DNA from: an uncultured Clostridia bacterium | Lineage (GTDB): Bacteria > Bacillota > Clostridia > UBA1381 | Assembly (NCBI GenBank): GCA_947623955.1 | Contig: CANQIP010000001.1 | Location: 1 to 64,000 of the forward strand | Reading direction: 5' to 3' | Length of the DNA: 64,000 nucleotides | Shown here: positions 8,344-16,081 of the stretch, piece by piece | How positions within the stretch are numbered: the first letter of the stretch is position 1 | Layout of the letters: each line of letters begins with the position of its first letter | Program-made: the position numbers and the translations under genes | The notes under the pieces: generated by a model | What the model was told of the DNA's origin: nothing | Databases searched by the model: none | Seen by the model: the letters and a program-made list of their open reading frames with translations, nothing else

Positions 8344-9540
8344 TCAGCCTTCGACAAGTCTCTTTGTGTCTATGGCTATCATAAGCTCCTCGTTCGTCGG
8401 TATGACGAGCGTCTTAACAGTCGCGTCGGCTGCGGAAATATCGACCGTGCCGCGCGTGTTGTTCTTGTCCGCGTCAACCTTAATGCCGAGGAAACCGAGA
8501 CCGTCCGTAACGGCGGCTCTCGTCTGCGCGTCGTTCTCGCCGACTCCGGCGGTGAACACAACCGCGTCAATACCGCCCATGGCAGCAGCGTACGAGCCGA
8601 TGTACTTCTTGACCTGGTACGCGAACATATCAAGCGCAAGCTTTGCTCTCTCGTTGCCCTCGTCGGCAGCCGCGCTCAAATCGCGGAAGTCGGACGACAC
8701 GCCCGAAACGCCCTGCACGCCGCTTTGCTTGTTCATAAGCGTGTCAACGCTCTTCGCGTCCATTCCCTTCTGGTTTATGAGGTACGTCACGACTGCGGGA
8801 TCCATAGAGCCGGTTCTCGTACCCATAGGCACGCCGTCAAGCGGCGTAAAGCCCATCGACGTATCGACGCACTTGCCGCCGTCAACAGCCGATATTGACG
8901 AGCCGTTGCCGAGGTGGCAGGTAACTATTTTAAGCTCCGACGCGGGCTTGCCCAAAAACTCGGCAGCCTTCTGCGAAACGTACTTGTGGCTCGTGCCGTG
9001 GAAACCGTATTTTCTTATTCCGTCGTTCTCGTAGTACTCGTAGGGGAGCGCGTACATGAACGCCTTCGGCGGCATCGTCTGGTGGAACGCCGTGTCGAAT
9101 ACCGCTATCTGCGGAACGTTCGGCATGATTTTCGTGCACGCCTCGATACCGATCAGGTTCGGCGGGTTGTGCAGCGGCGCAAGCGGTACGCACTTTTCGA
9201 GAGCCTTCATCACAGCGTCCGTTATCACGCACGAGTCAGCGAATTCCTCCGCGCCGTGTACCACTCTGTGTCCTACCGCGCCTATCTCGTCCATCGACGA
9301 GATAACTCCGATTTCGCCGTCAACAAGCGCGTCGATAACCATTTGTATCGCGTCGCCGTGATCCTTCATCGGCTTTTCTATCTTTGTCTTTTCATCCTTC
9401 GCAATGTTCGTGTGCTGAAGGTTCGAGCCGTCTATGCCTATTCTTTCGCATAAGCCCTTCGCGAGAACGGTTTCGCTGTCCATGTCGATAAGCTGGTACT
9501 TCAAAGACGAACTTCCCGCGTTTATTACTAATATTTTCAT
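8344..9540 (-). CDS. ackA: Acetate kinase
   Basis: A 398-residue ASKHA kinase that interconverts acetyl phosphate + ADP and acetate + ATP. It begins [13 protein letters not shown] (phosphate-binding signature) and contains [35 protein letters not shown] and TRTGSMDP, all diagnostic of AckA. The start has an AAAGGA site. It is downstream of pta on the same strand, but a 282-bp repeat element (9574-9855) lies between the two genes. Together they form the acetate-producing, ATP-yielding branch of fermentation. Confidence 0.98.
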   Translation of the reverse strand: MKILVINAGSSSLKYQLIDMDSETVLAKGLCERIGIDGSNLQHTNIAKDEKTKIEKPMKDHGDAIQMVIDALVDGEIGVISSMDEIGAVGHRVVHGAEEFADSCVITDAVMKALEKCVPLAPLHNPPNLIGIEACTKIMPNVPQIAVFDTAFHQTMPPKAFMYALPYEYYENDGIRKYGFHGTSHKYVSQKAAEFLGKPASELKIVTCHLGNGSSISAVDGGKCVDTSMGFTPLDGVPMGTRTGSMDPAVVTYLINQKGMDAKSVDTLMNKQSGVQGVSGVSSDFRDLSAAADEGNERAKLALDMFAYQVKKYIGSYAAAMGGIDAVVFTAGVGENDAQTRAAVTDGLGFLGIKVDADKNNTRGTVDISAADATVKTLVIPTNEELMIAIDTKRLVEG

Positions 9541-9573
9541 GGTTTTGGTTCCTTTCTGTTAGAATTTTGGTGG

Positions 9574-9855
9574 TAAATTGTGATTTAACTGTGAAAAACC
9601 CCTCCGACGCCTACGGCGCCACCTCCCCTAGTAGGGGAGGCATACAGTGAGGCTCCCCTTGAGGGGAGCTGTCGCCGTAGGCGACTGAGAGGTGGTTTCT
9701 TAAAATACGTATTGCCACCTCTCCGTCATCGCTTCGCGCTGCCACCTCTCCTCAAGGAGAGGCTCACGATATGCGCCGCACATCGTATGGCTCCCCTACT
9801 AGGGGAGCTGTCAGCGTAGCTGACTGAGGGGTTTAATGCGCTAAATCACAATTTA
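9574..9855. repeat. Palindromic repeat PE3, nested, with 14-bp inverted ends
   Basis: This occupies nearly all of the 324-bp gap between ackA and pta. TAAATTGTGATTTA (9574-9587) and its exact reverse complement (9842-9855) bound the element. Inside are two outer arms (about 9598-9643 and 9787-9833, each with CTCCCCTAGTAGGGGAG-type and B-type hairpins). A complete inner two-arm element of the PE1 type (9650-9764) lies between them, followed by TCACGATATGCGCCGCA (9764-9780). The right outer arm reads GTCAGCGTAGCTGAC. The arrangement looks like one element inserted into another. Confidence 0.9.
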
Positions 9856-9864
9856 TCTCATATT

Positions 9865-10881
<1,017 letters not shown>

Positions 10882-10905
10882 TCATTTGGTTTTTCCGTAA
10901 ATTAT

Positions 10906-10934
10906 ATTATATACTTTTTTACTAAATTTTTCAA
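10906..10934 (-). promoter_or_regulatory. Sigma-A promoter of pta
   Basis: On the minus strand TTGAAA (10929-10934) is 17 bp from TATAAT (10906-10911), about 40 bp before the start codon. A second overlapping TATAAT lies at 10901-10906. Confidence 0.78.
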
Positions 10935-10943
10935 GTATATATT

Positions 10944-10996
10944 GCAAAAAAACGGCGGTTTTCCCACTCTTGTTTTAAAGAGAAGAAAAACCGCCG
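10944..10996 (-). terminator. Intrinsic terminator after rpiB
   Basis: CGGCGGTTTTC (10953-10963) pairs with GAAAAACCGCCG (10985-10996). Read on the minus strand the stem is followed by seven T residues, 11 bp after the rpiB stop. Confidence 0.85.
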
Positions 10997-11006
10997 AAAA
11001 TACGCG

Positions 11007-11444
11007 TTATTCGTTTTCTATCGCGTGGATTTTATCTATTCGGTTTTGGTGTCTGCCGCCGAGAAATTCCGCGTCAAGGAACGTGTCCACAATCATAAAC
11101 GCGAGCTCTCTGCCCGTTACGCGTCCGCCGAGACAGACTATATGCGCGTTGTTATGCTCCTTTGCCATTTTCGCGCTGAACACGTCGCCGCACAGCGCGG
11201 CGCGTATGCCCTTGTACTTATTCGCAGCCATGGATATGCCTATGCCCGTGCCGCAGATGAGTATTCCTCTCTCGCATTCGCCTTTAAGAATTGCCTCGCA
11301 CACCGGCTTTGCGCAGTCGGGATAATCGACGCTGTCCTCGGTGTACGTTCCGAAATCCTTTACCTCTATACCGCGCTCGGCGAGGTGCTTTATTATGTGT
11401 CCTTTAAGCTCGTAGCCGCCGTGGTCGCTGCCAATAGCTATCAT
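11007..11444 (-). CDS. rpiB: Ribose 5-phosphate isomerase B
   Basis: A 145-residue RpiB/LacAB-family isomerase interconverting ribose 5-phosphate and ribulose 5-phosphate. GSDHGGYELK (residues 5-14) and the catalytic-cysteine loop CGTGIGISMAANK (C64) are both intact, followed by GIRAALCGD and NAHIVCLGGRVTG. The ATG at 11444 overlaps a TTTTAGTGTCCCC repeat, whose reverse complement places GGGGGA in the ribosome-binding position. It appears to close the fhs-tsaE-tsaB-rpiB group and is followed by a terminator. Confidence 0.95.
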   Translation of the reverse strand: MIAIGSDHGGYELKGHIIKHLAERGIEVKDFGTYTEDSVDYPDCAKPVCEAILKGECERGILICGTGIGISMAANKYKGIRAALCGDVFSAKMAKEHNNAHIVCLGGRVTGRELAFMIVDTFLDAEFLGGRHQNRIDKIHAIENE

Positions 11445-11492
11445 TTTAGTGTCCCCCTTATTTTAGTGTCCCTGTACAGTTTTAGTGTCCCC
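11444..11492. repeat. TTTTAGTGTCCCC motif array, site 2
   Basis: Three direct copies start at 11444, 11461 and 11480 (17 and 19 bp apart) and fill the space between rpiB and tsaB. The last copy runs into tsaB, where it encodes the final residues and stop (GGA CAC TAA on the minus strand). The first overlaps the A of the rpiB start codon. Confidence 0.88.
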
Positions 11493-12186
11493 GCTTTTCG
11501 CGTTCTTCGAGTTCTTTTTCAGCCTGCGACTTCTTTATATAGTACGGCTTCATGTCCACGTAATTCTGCGTTTCCCCTCTTTTCGCCTTGTCCATCGCGG
11601 CAGCAGCGACCGATGACGCGCGCGGATTTAAAGCCGCGCCGTGCGGGAAAAACGCCTTATCGCCGAGTTTTTCCGTTATATACTCTCTGTGTGCAGCCGC
11701 GCCGTCGCCGACAAAAATCGTGTCGAGAAAATTGCCGCAGCTTTCAACACATTCCTCAATCGTCATAGCCTCCGGCGCGCCAAGTTCTTTAAGAGTGCCG
11801 TCCCAGATATAGCTTGCGGCGTACACGTTATTGCCGCGCGCGTCTATCACCGGCACGATTATATGCTCCGCGTGCGGCACGTTCCACGCGAGCGTTTCGA
11901 GCGTTCCGACGCTCACCACGGGCTTGTCCGCCGCGTGCGCGAGAGCCTTAACTGTCGCAACGCCTATCCTGAGACCCGTAAACGAGCCGGGGCCTACGCT
12001 TGCCGCGTACACGTCGATGTCTTGCAGCGTAAGCTCCAAATCCGTAAGGAGCGCGTCAATCATCGGCATGATTTTCTGCGAGTGCGTTTTTTTGTGGTTC
12101 AGTATATATTCGCCCAGAAGTAAATCATCCTCCATGACAGCCGCCGACGCGGCGTTTGCGGACGTTTCCACCGCCAGAATTCTCAT
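11482..12186 (-). CDS. tsaB: tRNA threonylcarbamoyladenosine biosynthesis protein TsaB
   Basis: A 234-residue ASKHA-fold protein, partner of TsaD in making t6A37 on ANN-decoding tRNAs. It begins MRILAVETSANAASAAV and has the SVGPGSFTGLRIG signature near residue 65, plus PVIDARGNNVYAA. I use the ATG at 12186, which overlaps the tsaE stop by one base (TGATG) and has GGGAGT upstream. The usual clostridial neighbours rimI and tsaD are not next to it here. Confidence 0.94.
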   Translation of the reverse strand: MRILAVETSANAASAAVMEDDLLLGEYILNHKKTHSQKIMPMIDALLTDLELTLQDIDVYAASVGPGSFTGLRIGVATVKALAHAADKPVVSVGTLETLAWNVPHAEHIIVPVIDARGNNVYAASYIWDGTLKELGAPEAMTIEECVESCGNFLDTIFVGDGAAAHREYITEKLGDKAFFPHGAALNPRASSVAAAAMDKAKRGETQNYVDMKPYYIKKSQAEKELEEREKRGH

Positions 12187-12611
12187 CACACACACTCCCT
12201 TACCGTTATTTCTCTGTAGTTTTCGCCCCTTTCGAGGTCTTTTTTTATCTCTATGTCGTACCGCCTATCGGGCAGAATGTCCGCTATAAGCTGCGGCCAC
12301 TCGATTACCGACACGCCCTCGCCGTACACGTACTCGTCAAAGCCGACCTCGTACATCTCGTCGCTGTCCGCTATGCGGTACACGTCGAAATGGTATAGCG
12401 GCAGCCGCCCCTCGTACTCGTTCACTATCGTGAACGTCGGGCTTGTGATAGGCTCGTCTATACCGAGCCCCTTTGCAAGTCCCTGCACGAACGCCGTTTT
12501 GCCCGCGCCGAGGTCGCCGTAAAGGCACAATACGTCGCCCGCTGTTAGTCTCTTTGCCATATCCGCAGCAAAGGTCTGTGTTTCGTCGGGGCTGTTTGAA
12601 ATAAATTGCAT
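12186..12611 (-). CDS. tsaE: tRNA threonylcarbamoyladenosine biosynthesis ATPase TsaE
   Basis: A 141-residue P-loop ATPase that drives the TsaB-TsaD-TsaE cycle in t6A synthesis. Walker A is GDLGAGKTAF (residues 32-41), followed by SPTFTIVNEY and YHFDVYRI, the family hallmarks, and VSVIEWPQ. The start lies within the 12611-12679 motif array, where AAGGGACATTAAA ATG gives the ribosome-binding region. It overlaps tsaB, so translation is probably coupled. Confidence 0.95.
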   Translation of the reverse strand: MQFISNSPDETQTFAADMAKRLTAGDVLCLYGDLGAGKTAFVQGLAKGLGIDEPITSPTFTIVNEYEGRLPLYHFDVYRIADSDEMYEVGFDEYVYGEGVSVIEWPQLIADILPDRRYDIEIKKDLERGENYREITVRECV

Positions 12612-12679
12612 TTTAATGTCCCTTTATATATTTTAGTGTCCCCGTAACTTTAGTGTCCCCACGGGGTTTTAGTGTCCCC
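12611..12679. repeat. TTTTAGTGTCCCC motif array, site 3
   Basis: Four direct copies start at 12611 (variant TTTTAATGTCCC), 12631, 12648 and 12667, spaced 20, 17 and 19 bp. They fill the entire 68-bp space between the tsaE start and the fhs stop. Read on the minus strand each copy is a GGGGACACTAAAA block. Confidence 0.88.
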
Positions 12680-14350
12680 TTAGAACAGTCCCGTAATAAC
12701 TCCGTCGGCGTCGATGTCGATATTGTTCGCGGCGGGTACTTTGGGAAGTCCGGGCATTACCATAATATTGCCCGTTTCCGCGACGATAAAGCCCGCGCCG
12801 TTCGACACTCTGACGGTGTTTACGGTGACGGTAAAGCCCTCGGGTCTGCCGAGCAGCGACGCGTCGTCGGACAGCGAATACTGCGTTTTCGCCATACATA
12901 CGGGCTTTTTGTCAAGCCCCAGCGACTCTATTTCGCGTATCTGACGGTTCGCCTTCGCGCTGTACACCGCGCCCGCGCCGCCGTAGATTTTCGTCACGAT
13001 GGTGTTTATCTTGTCCTTTATGCTGTCGTTTACGTCGTAGGCGGGGGCGTAGTTTGATCTCTCGTTTTCCATTGCGTTGATTACGAGTTTTGCAAGCTCC
13101 TCGCCGCCTTCACCGCCCTTCGCGAACACCTCGCTAAGCGCGCACTTCGCGCCGAGCGCGGCGCAGCGTTCCTTTACCGCGTCAAGCTCCGCGTCGGTGT
13201 CGGTGTCGAAACGGTTAATGGCGACAACGACAGGCACGCCGTACGACTTCATATTCTCTATGTGCTTTTCGAGGTTGCCTATACCGCGAAAGAGCGCGTC
13301 AACGTTCTCCGCTTTAAGGTCGGCTTTCGCGACGCCGCCGTTGTATTTGAGCGCTCTCACCGTCGCGACGATAACTACCGCGTCGGGCTTAAGTCCGGCG
13401 GCGCGGCACTTTATATCCATAAACTTTTCCGCGCCCAAATCCGCGCCGAAACCCGCCTCGGTGATTGTGTAGTCGCCGAGTTTCAGCGCAAGCTTTGTCG
13501 CCTGTACGCTGTTGCAGCCGTGCGCTATGTTTGCGAAAGGCCCGCCGTGAATGAACGCGGGCGTATGTTCGAGTGTCTGAACGAGGTTCGGCTTAATGGC
13601 GTCTTTCATAAGCGCGGCCATTGCGCCCTGCGCGTTCAAATCCGACGCTTTTACAGGTTTACCCGAACGGTTGTAACCGATTATAATCTCACCGAAACGG
13701 TTTTTCAAATCCTCCAAATCCGACGCGAGACAAAGTATCGCCATGATTTCAGACGCGACCGTTATCATAAATCCGTCCTCGCGCGGCACTCCGTTAAGTC
13801 TGCCGCCCAGTCCGACAACGACGCTCCTCAAGGCGCGGTCGTTCATGTCGAGAACGCGTTTCCACACGATGTTATTCACGTCTATGTCGAGCACGTTGCC
13901 CTGGTGGATATGGTTGTCAATCATCGCGGAAAGCAGGTTATTCGCGGCCGTTATGGCGTGCATGTCGCCGGTAAAGTGAAGGTTTATATCCTCCATCGGC
14001 ACGACCTGACTGTAGCCGCCGCCCGCCGCGCCGCCTTTAATGCCCATAACGGGGCCCAAAGACGGTTCGCGCAGCGCAAGCACGCACTTTTTACCCATTC
14101 TCGTGAGCGCGTCGCCCAGTCCTATTGTGGTCGTGGTCTTGCCCTCGCCCGCAGGCGTCGGGTTTATCGCCGTAACGAGCACAAGCTTGCCGTCCTCGTT
14201 ATCCTTTACTCTGTTCCACAGTTCGCCCGATACCTTCGCCTTGTACTTTCCGTAATATTCAAGTTCGTCCTCGGTTATTCCGACGGACGCCGCTATTTCG
14301 CGGATGTGTTTCATTTCCGCCCCCTGAGCGATTTCAATGTCCGATAACAT
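12680..14350 (-). CDS. fhs: Formate-tetrahydrofolate ligase
   Basis: A 556-residue enzyme, the usual Fhs length, making 10-formyl-THF from formate, ATP and THF. The P-loop [16 protein letters not shown] is at residues 65-80, with [30 protein letters not shown] and a [11 protein letters not shown]-terminus. I start it at the ATG at 14350 ([10 protein letters not shown]), which has GGAGGA in place. The 12 residues upstream in frame look non-conserved. The enzyme serves one-carbon metabolism and can be part of the acetyl-CoA pathway, but no other genes of that pathway are in the window. Confidence 0.97.
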   Translation of the reverse strand: MLSDIEIAQGAEMKHIREIAASVGITEDELEYYGKYKAKVSGELWNRVKDNEDGKLVLVTAINPTPAGEGKTTTTIGLGDALTRMGKKCVLALREPSLGPVMGIKGGAAGGGYSQVVPMEDINLHFTGDMHAITAANNLLSAMIDNHIHQGNVLDIDVNNIVWKRVLDMNDRALRSVVVGLGGRLNGVPREDGFMITVASEIMAILCLASDLEDLKNRFGEIIIGYNRSGKPVKASDLNAQGAMAALMKDAIKPNLVQTLEHTPAFIHGGPFANIAHGCNSVQATKLALKLGDYTITEAGFGADLGAEKFMDIKCRAAGLKPDAVVIVATVRALKYNGGVAKADLKAENVDALFRGIGNLEKHIENMKSYGVPVVVAINRFDTDTDAELDAVKERCAALGAKCALSEVFAKGGEGGEELAKLVINAMENERSNYAPAYDVNDSIKDKINTIVTKIYGGAGAVYSAKANRQIREIESLGLDKKPVCMAKTQYSLSDDASLLGRPEGFTVTVNTVRVSNGAGFIVAETGNIMVMPGLPKVPAANNIDIDADGVITGLF

Positions 14351-14394
14351 AATGTCCTCCTTAATGCGGTAATTTTTATTATACAAACAGAAAT

Positions 14395-14418
14395 AGAGCT
14401 GAAGATAGGTTCAGCTCT
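14395..14418. terminator. Hairpin between the coiled-coil gene and fhs
   Basis: AGAGCTGAA (14395-14403) pairs with TTCAGCTCT (14410-14418). The T tract is stronger on the plus strand (TTTTTGTTGTTTTG). On the minus strand, the direction of the local genes, it is ATTTCTGTTT. It may act as a partial terminator after the coiled-coil gene. Confidence 0.6.
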
Positions 14419-14441
14419 TTTTTGTTGTTTTGTCGTCAAAA

Positions 14442-14903
14442 TCAGTTATTGTTAAAATACGATCTGTCTTCGCGGATTTTACGAAGAAGCAAGTCGAGAC
14501 GATGTTCCGCGTCGTTTAAGATGTCGTCGACGTACTGGTCGGTGTCCGTCTTAATCTCAACGGATTTCGACTGCGCCGCGTTTACAAGTTCGTTCGCCTG
14601 CTCGTAGGCTCGCTTTGTAATCTCATGCTCGTCGATAAGCTGCATCTGAGTTTCCTCGGCGTTCTTCTGGATCGCCTCGGCGCGGCTCTCGGCCTCGGAA
14701 AGTATTCTCTGTCTTTCCTCCTTGACCCACTTCGCCTCTTTGAGCTCGTCCGGGTAAACAAGGCGTATTTCCTGAATATAATCGAGAAGTTCGTCCTTGT
14801 CAACCATTACCTTGCCCGTGAGAGGCACAGAGGATGCCTTGTCGATCGTTTCCTCCAGCATGTCCACAATTTCCATTATGTCCATATCCATGTCCATCGC
14901 CAT
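14442..14903 (-). CDS. Conserved coiled-coil protein (ATPase subunit-H-like)
   Basis: A 153-residue, highly charged protein. The N-terminus is Met/Asp-rich (MAMDMDMDIMEIVDML). Residues about 60-150 form a long helix rich in Glu, Lys, Ala and Gln, as in the b/E/H stator proteins of rotary ATPases or DivIVA-like proteins. No transmembrane segment or catalytic motif is visible. Similar short coiled-coil genes are often found beside coaD in Clostridia. The function is unknown. It follows coaD by 20 bp and has an AAAGGATG site. Confidence 0.8.
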   Translation of the reverse strand: MAMDMDMDIMEIVDMLEETIDKASSVPLTGKVMVDKDELLDYIQEIRLVYPDELKEAKWVKEERQRILSEAESRAEAIQKNAEETQMQLIDEHEITKRAYEQANELVNAAQSKSVEIKTDTDQYVDDILNDAEHRLDLLLRKIREDRSYFNNN

Positions 14904-14923
14904 ATTATATTCATCCTTTCCTT

Positions 14924-15400
14924 TTATTCGTATTTTTTCTTAATCGTTTCAATTATATCACACGGTACAAAGCCTGTCAAATCACCGTGAAAACCCGCAA
15001 GCTCCTTGACCATGCTGGAGCTTATGTAGGAGTATTTCGTGTCGGTCATCATAAACATTGTTTCGTACTCGGGATTTAACGCCTTGTTGAGGAGCGCCAT
15101 TTGAAATTCGTATTCAAAATCCGCTACTGTGCGAAGTCCTTTTACTATAACGGTGGCGTTTTTGCTCTTCGCGAAGTCGACCAAAAGTCCTTCGAAGGTG
15201 TCAACCTCGACGTTTTCGAGCTCCTTCGTCACACGTTTTATCATGTCCACTCTTTCCTCCGCGGTAAAGAGCGGCGTTTTACTTTTGTTGCTCAGAACGC
15301 CCACGACTACCTTATCGTACACGCGGCTCGCGCGTTTTATTATGTCGAGGTGTCCGTTCGTTATCGGGTCAAAGCTGCCCGGATAAACCGCTGTTCTCAT
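14924..15400 (-). CDS. coaD: Phosphopantetheine adenylyltransferase
   Basis: A 158-residue nucleotidyltransferase of CoA synthesis (4'-phosphopantetheine + ATP to dephospho-CoA). It begins [20 protein letters not shown] with the T/HxGH motif TNGH at 14-17 and has the second signature [12 protein letters not shown] near the C-terminus. The start overlaps the rsmD stop by four bases, a common rsmD-coaD arrangement. Confidence 0.97.
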   Translation of the reverse strand: MRTAVYPGSFDPITNGHLDIIKRASRVYDKVVVGVLSNKSKTPLFTAEERVDMIKRVTKELENVEVDTFEGLLVDFAKSKNATVIVKGLRTVADFEYEFQMALLNKALNPEYETMFMMTDTKYSYISSSMVKELAGFHGDLTGFVPCDIIETIKKKYE

Positions 15401-15948
15401 TCTTTTGTTCCCTGCTTTTCGTAAACCGTGATATATGTTCTGCCGTATCTGCGCTGTTTTAAAATCGCAAGACCGTCCTTTTTGCCGGAAAAATCGGTAT
15501 CGTCGCTTTCAAGCACGACTATCCCGCCGTCTGCGAGAAGTCCGTTTTCGGCGATTTTGTCGAGCGCCGGCTCGATAAAGCCCTTATTGTACGGCGGATC
15601 GAGAAAAATTATATCGAATTTCTCCCCCGTCCTTTCGGCGTATGCAAAACAGTCCTCGTTCCGTATCTCGCATTGCGCCTCAAAACCGAGGCTTTCCGCG
15701 TTTTTTCTTATAATGTCCGTCGAACGCTTGTCCTTATCGAGAAGAACGGCTCTCGCCGCCCCGCGCGATATTGCCTCGAACGACAGCGCGCCGCTACCGG
15801 CGAACATGTCGAGACAAACGCTTTCGGGAACATAATCACGAATAAGATTGAATATGGACTCCTTCACTCTGTCGGTCGTCGGACGCACGCTGTCGCCTTG
15901 AAATTCCGTCAGTTTGTGTCCGCGTCGACTGCCGGATATAATCCTCAT
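15397..15948 (-). CDS. rsmD: 16S rRNA (guanine966-N2)-methyltransferase RsmD
   Basis: A 183-residue class I SAM methyltransferase. [13 protein letters not shown] and [13 protein letters not shown] open the protein. The SAM-binding [14 protein letters not shown] is at 46-59 and the catalytic DPPY at 117-120 ([12 protein letters not shown]). It methylates G966 of 16S rRNA during 30S assembly. It heads the rsmD-coaD-coiled-coil unit. The 133 bp upstream is very AT-rich with repeated TTTTTGTAA blocks, and no clear promoter was picked out. Confidence 0.95.
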   Translation of the reverse strand: MRIISGSRRGHKLTEFQGDSVRPTTDRVKESIFNLIRDYVPESVCLDMFAGSGALSFEAISRGAARAVLLDKDKRSTDIIRKNAESLGFEAQCEIRNEDCFAYAERTGEKFDIIFLDPPYNKGFIEPALDKIAENGLLADGGIVVLESDDTDFSGKKDGLAILKQRRYGRTYITVYEKQGTKE

Positions 15949-16081
15949 ATTCCATTCCCGCCAATCTATTTTATCTCATTTTGGAGCAAAGGTCAATACA
16001 AATGTTACAATTTCTTTTAATTTATATAATTTTTTTGTAAATTATGTAACTTTTTTGTAACATTCTGTCGATTTTTGTAAT

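Noticed and set aside
9574-9855. Remnant of an insertion sequence with a transposase.
   Set aside because: There is no reading frame of useful length or transposase motif inside; only hairpins and inverted ends are present.
13262-14347. Long plus-strand frame (361 codons) opposite fhs.
   Set aside because: It is an antisense frame caused by GC-rich codon use; it has no ribosome binding site and no recognisable protein features, while fhs is unmistakable.
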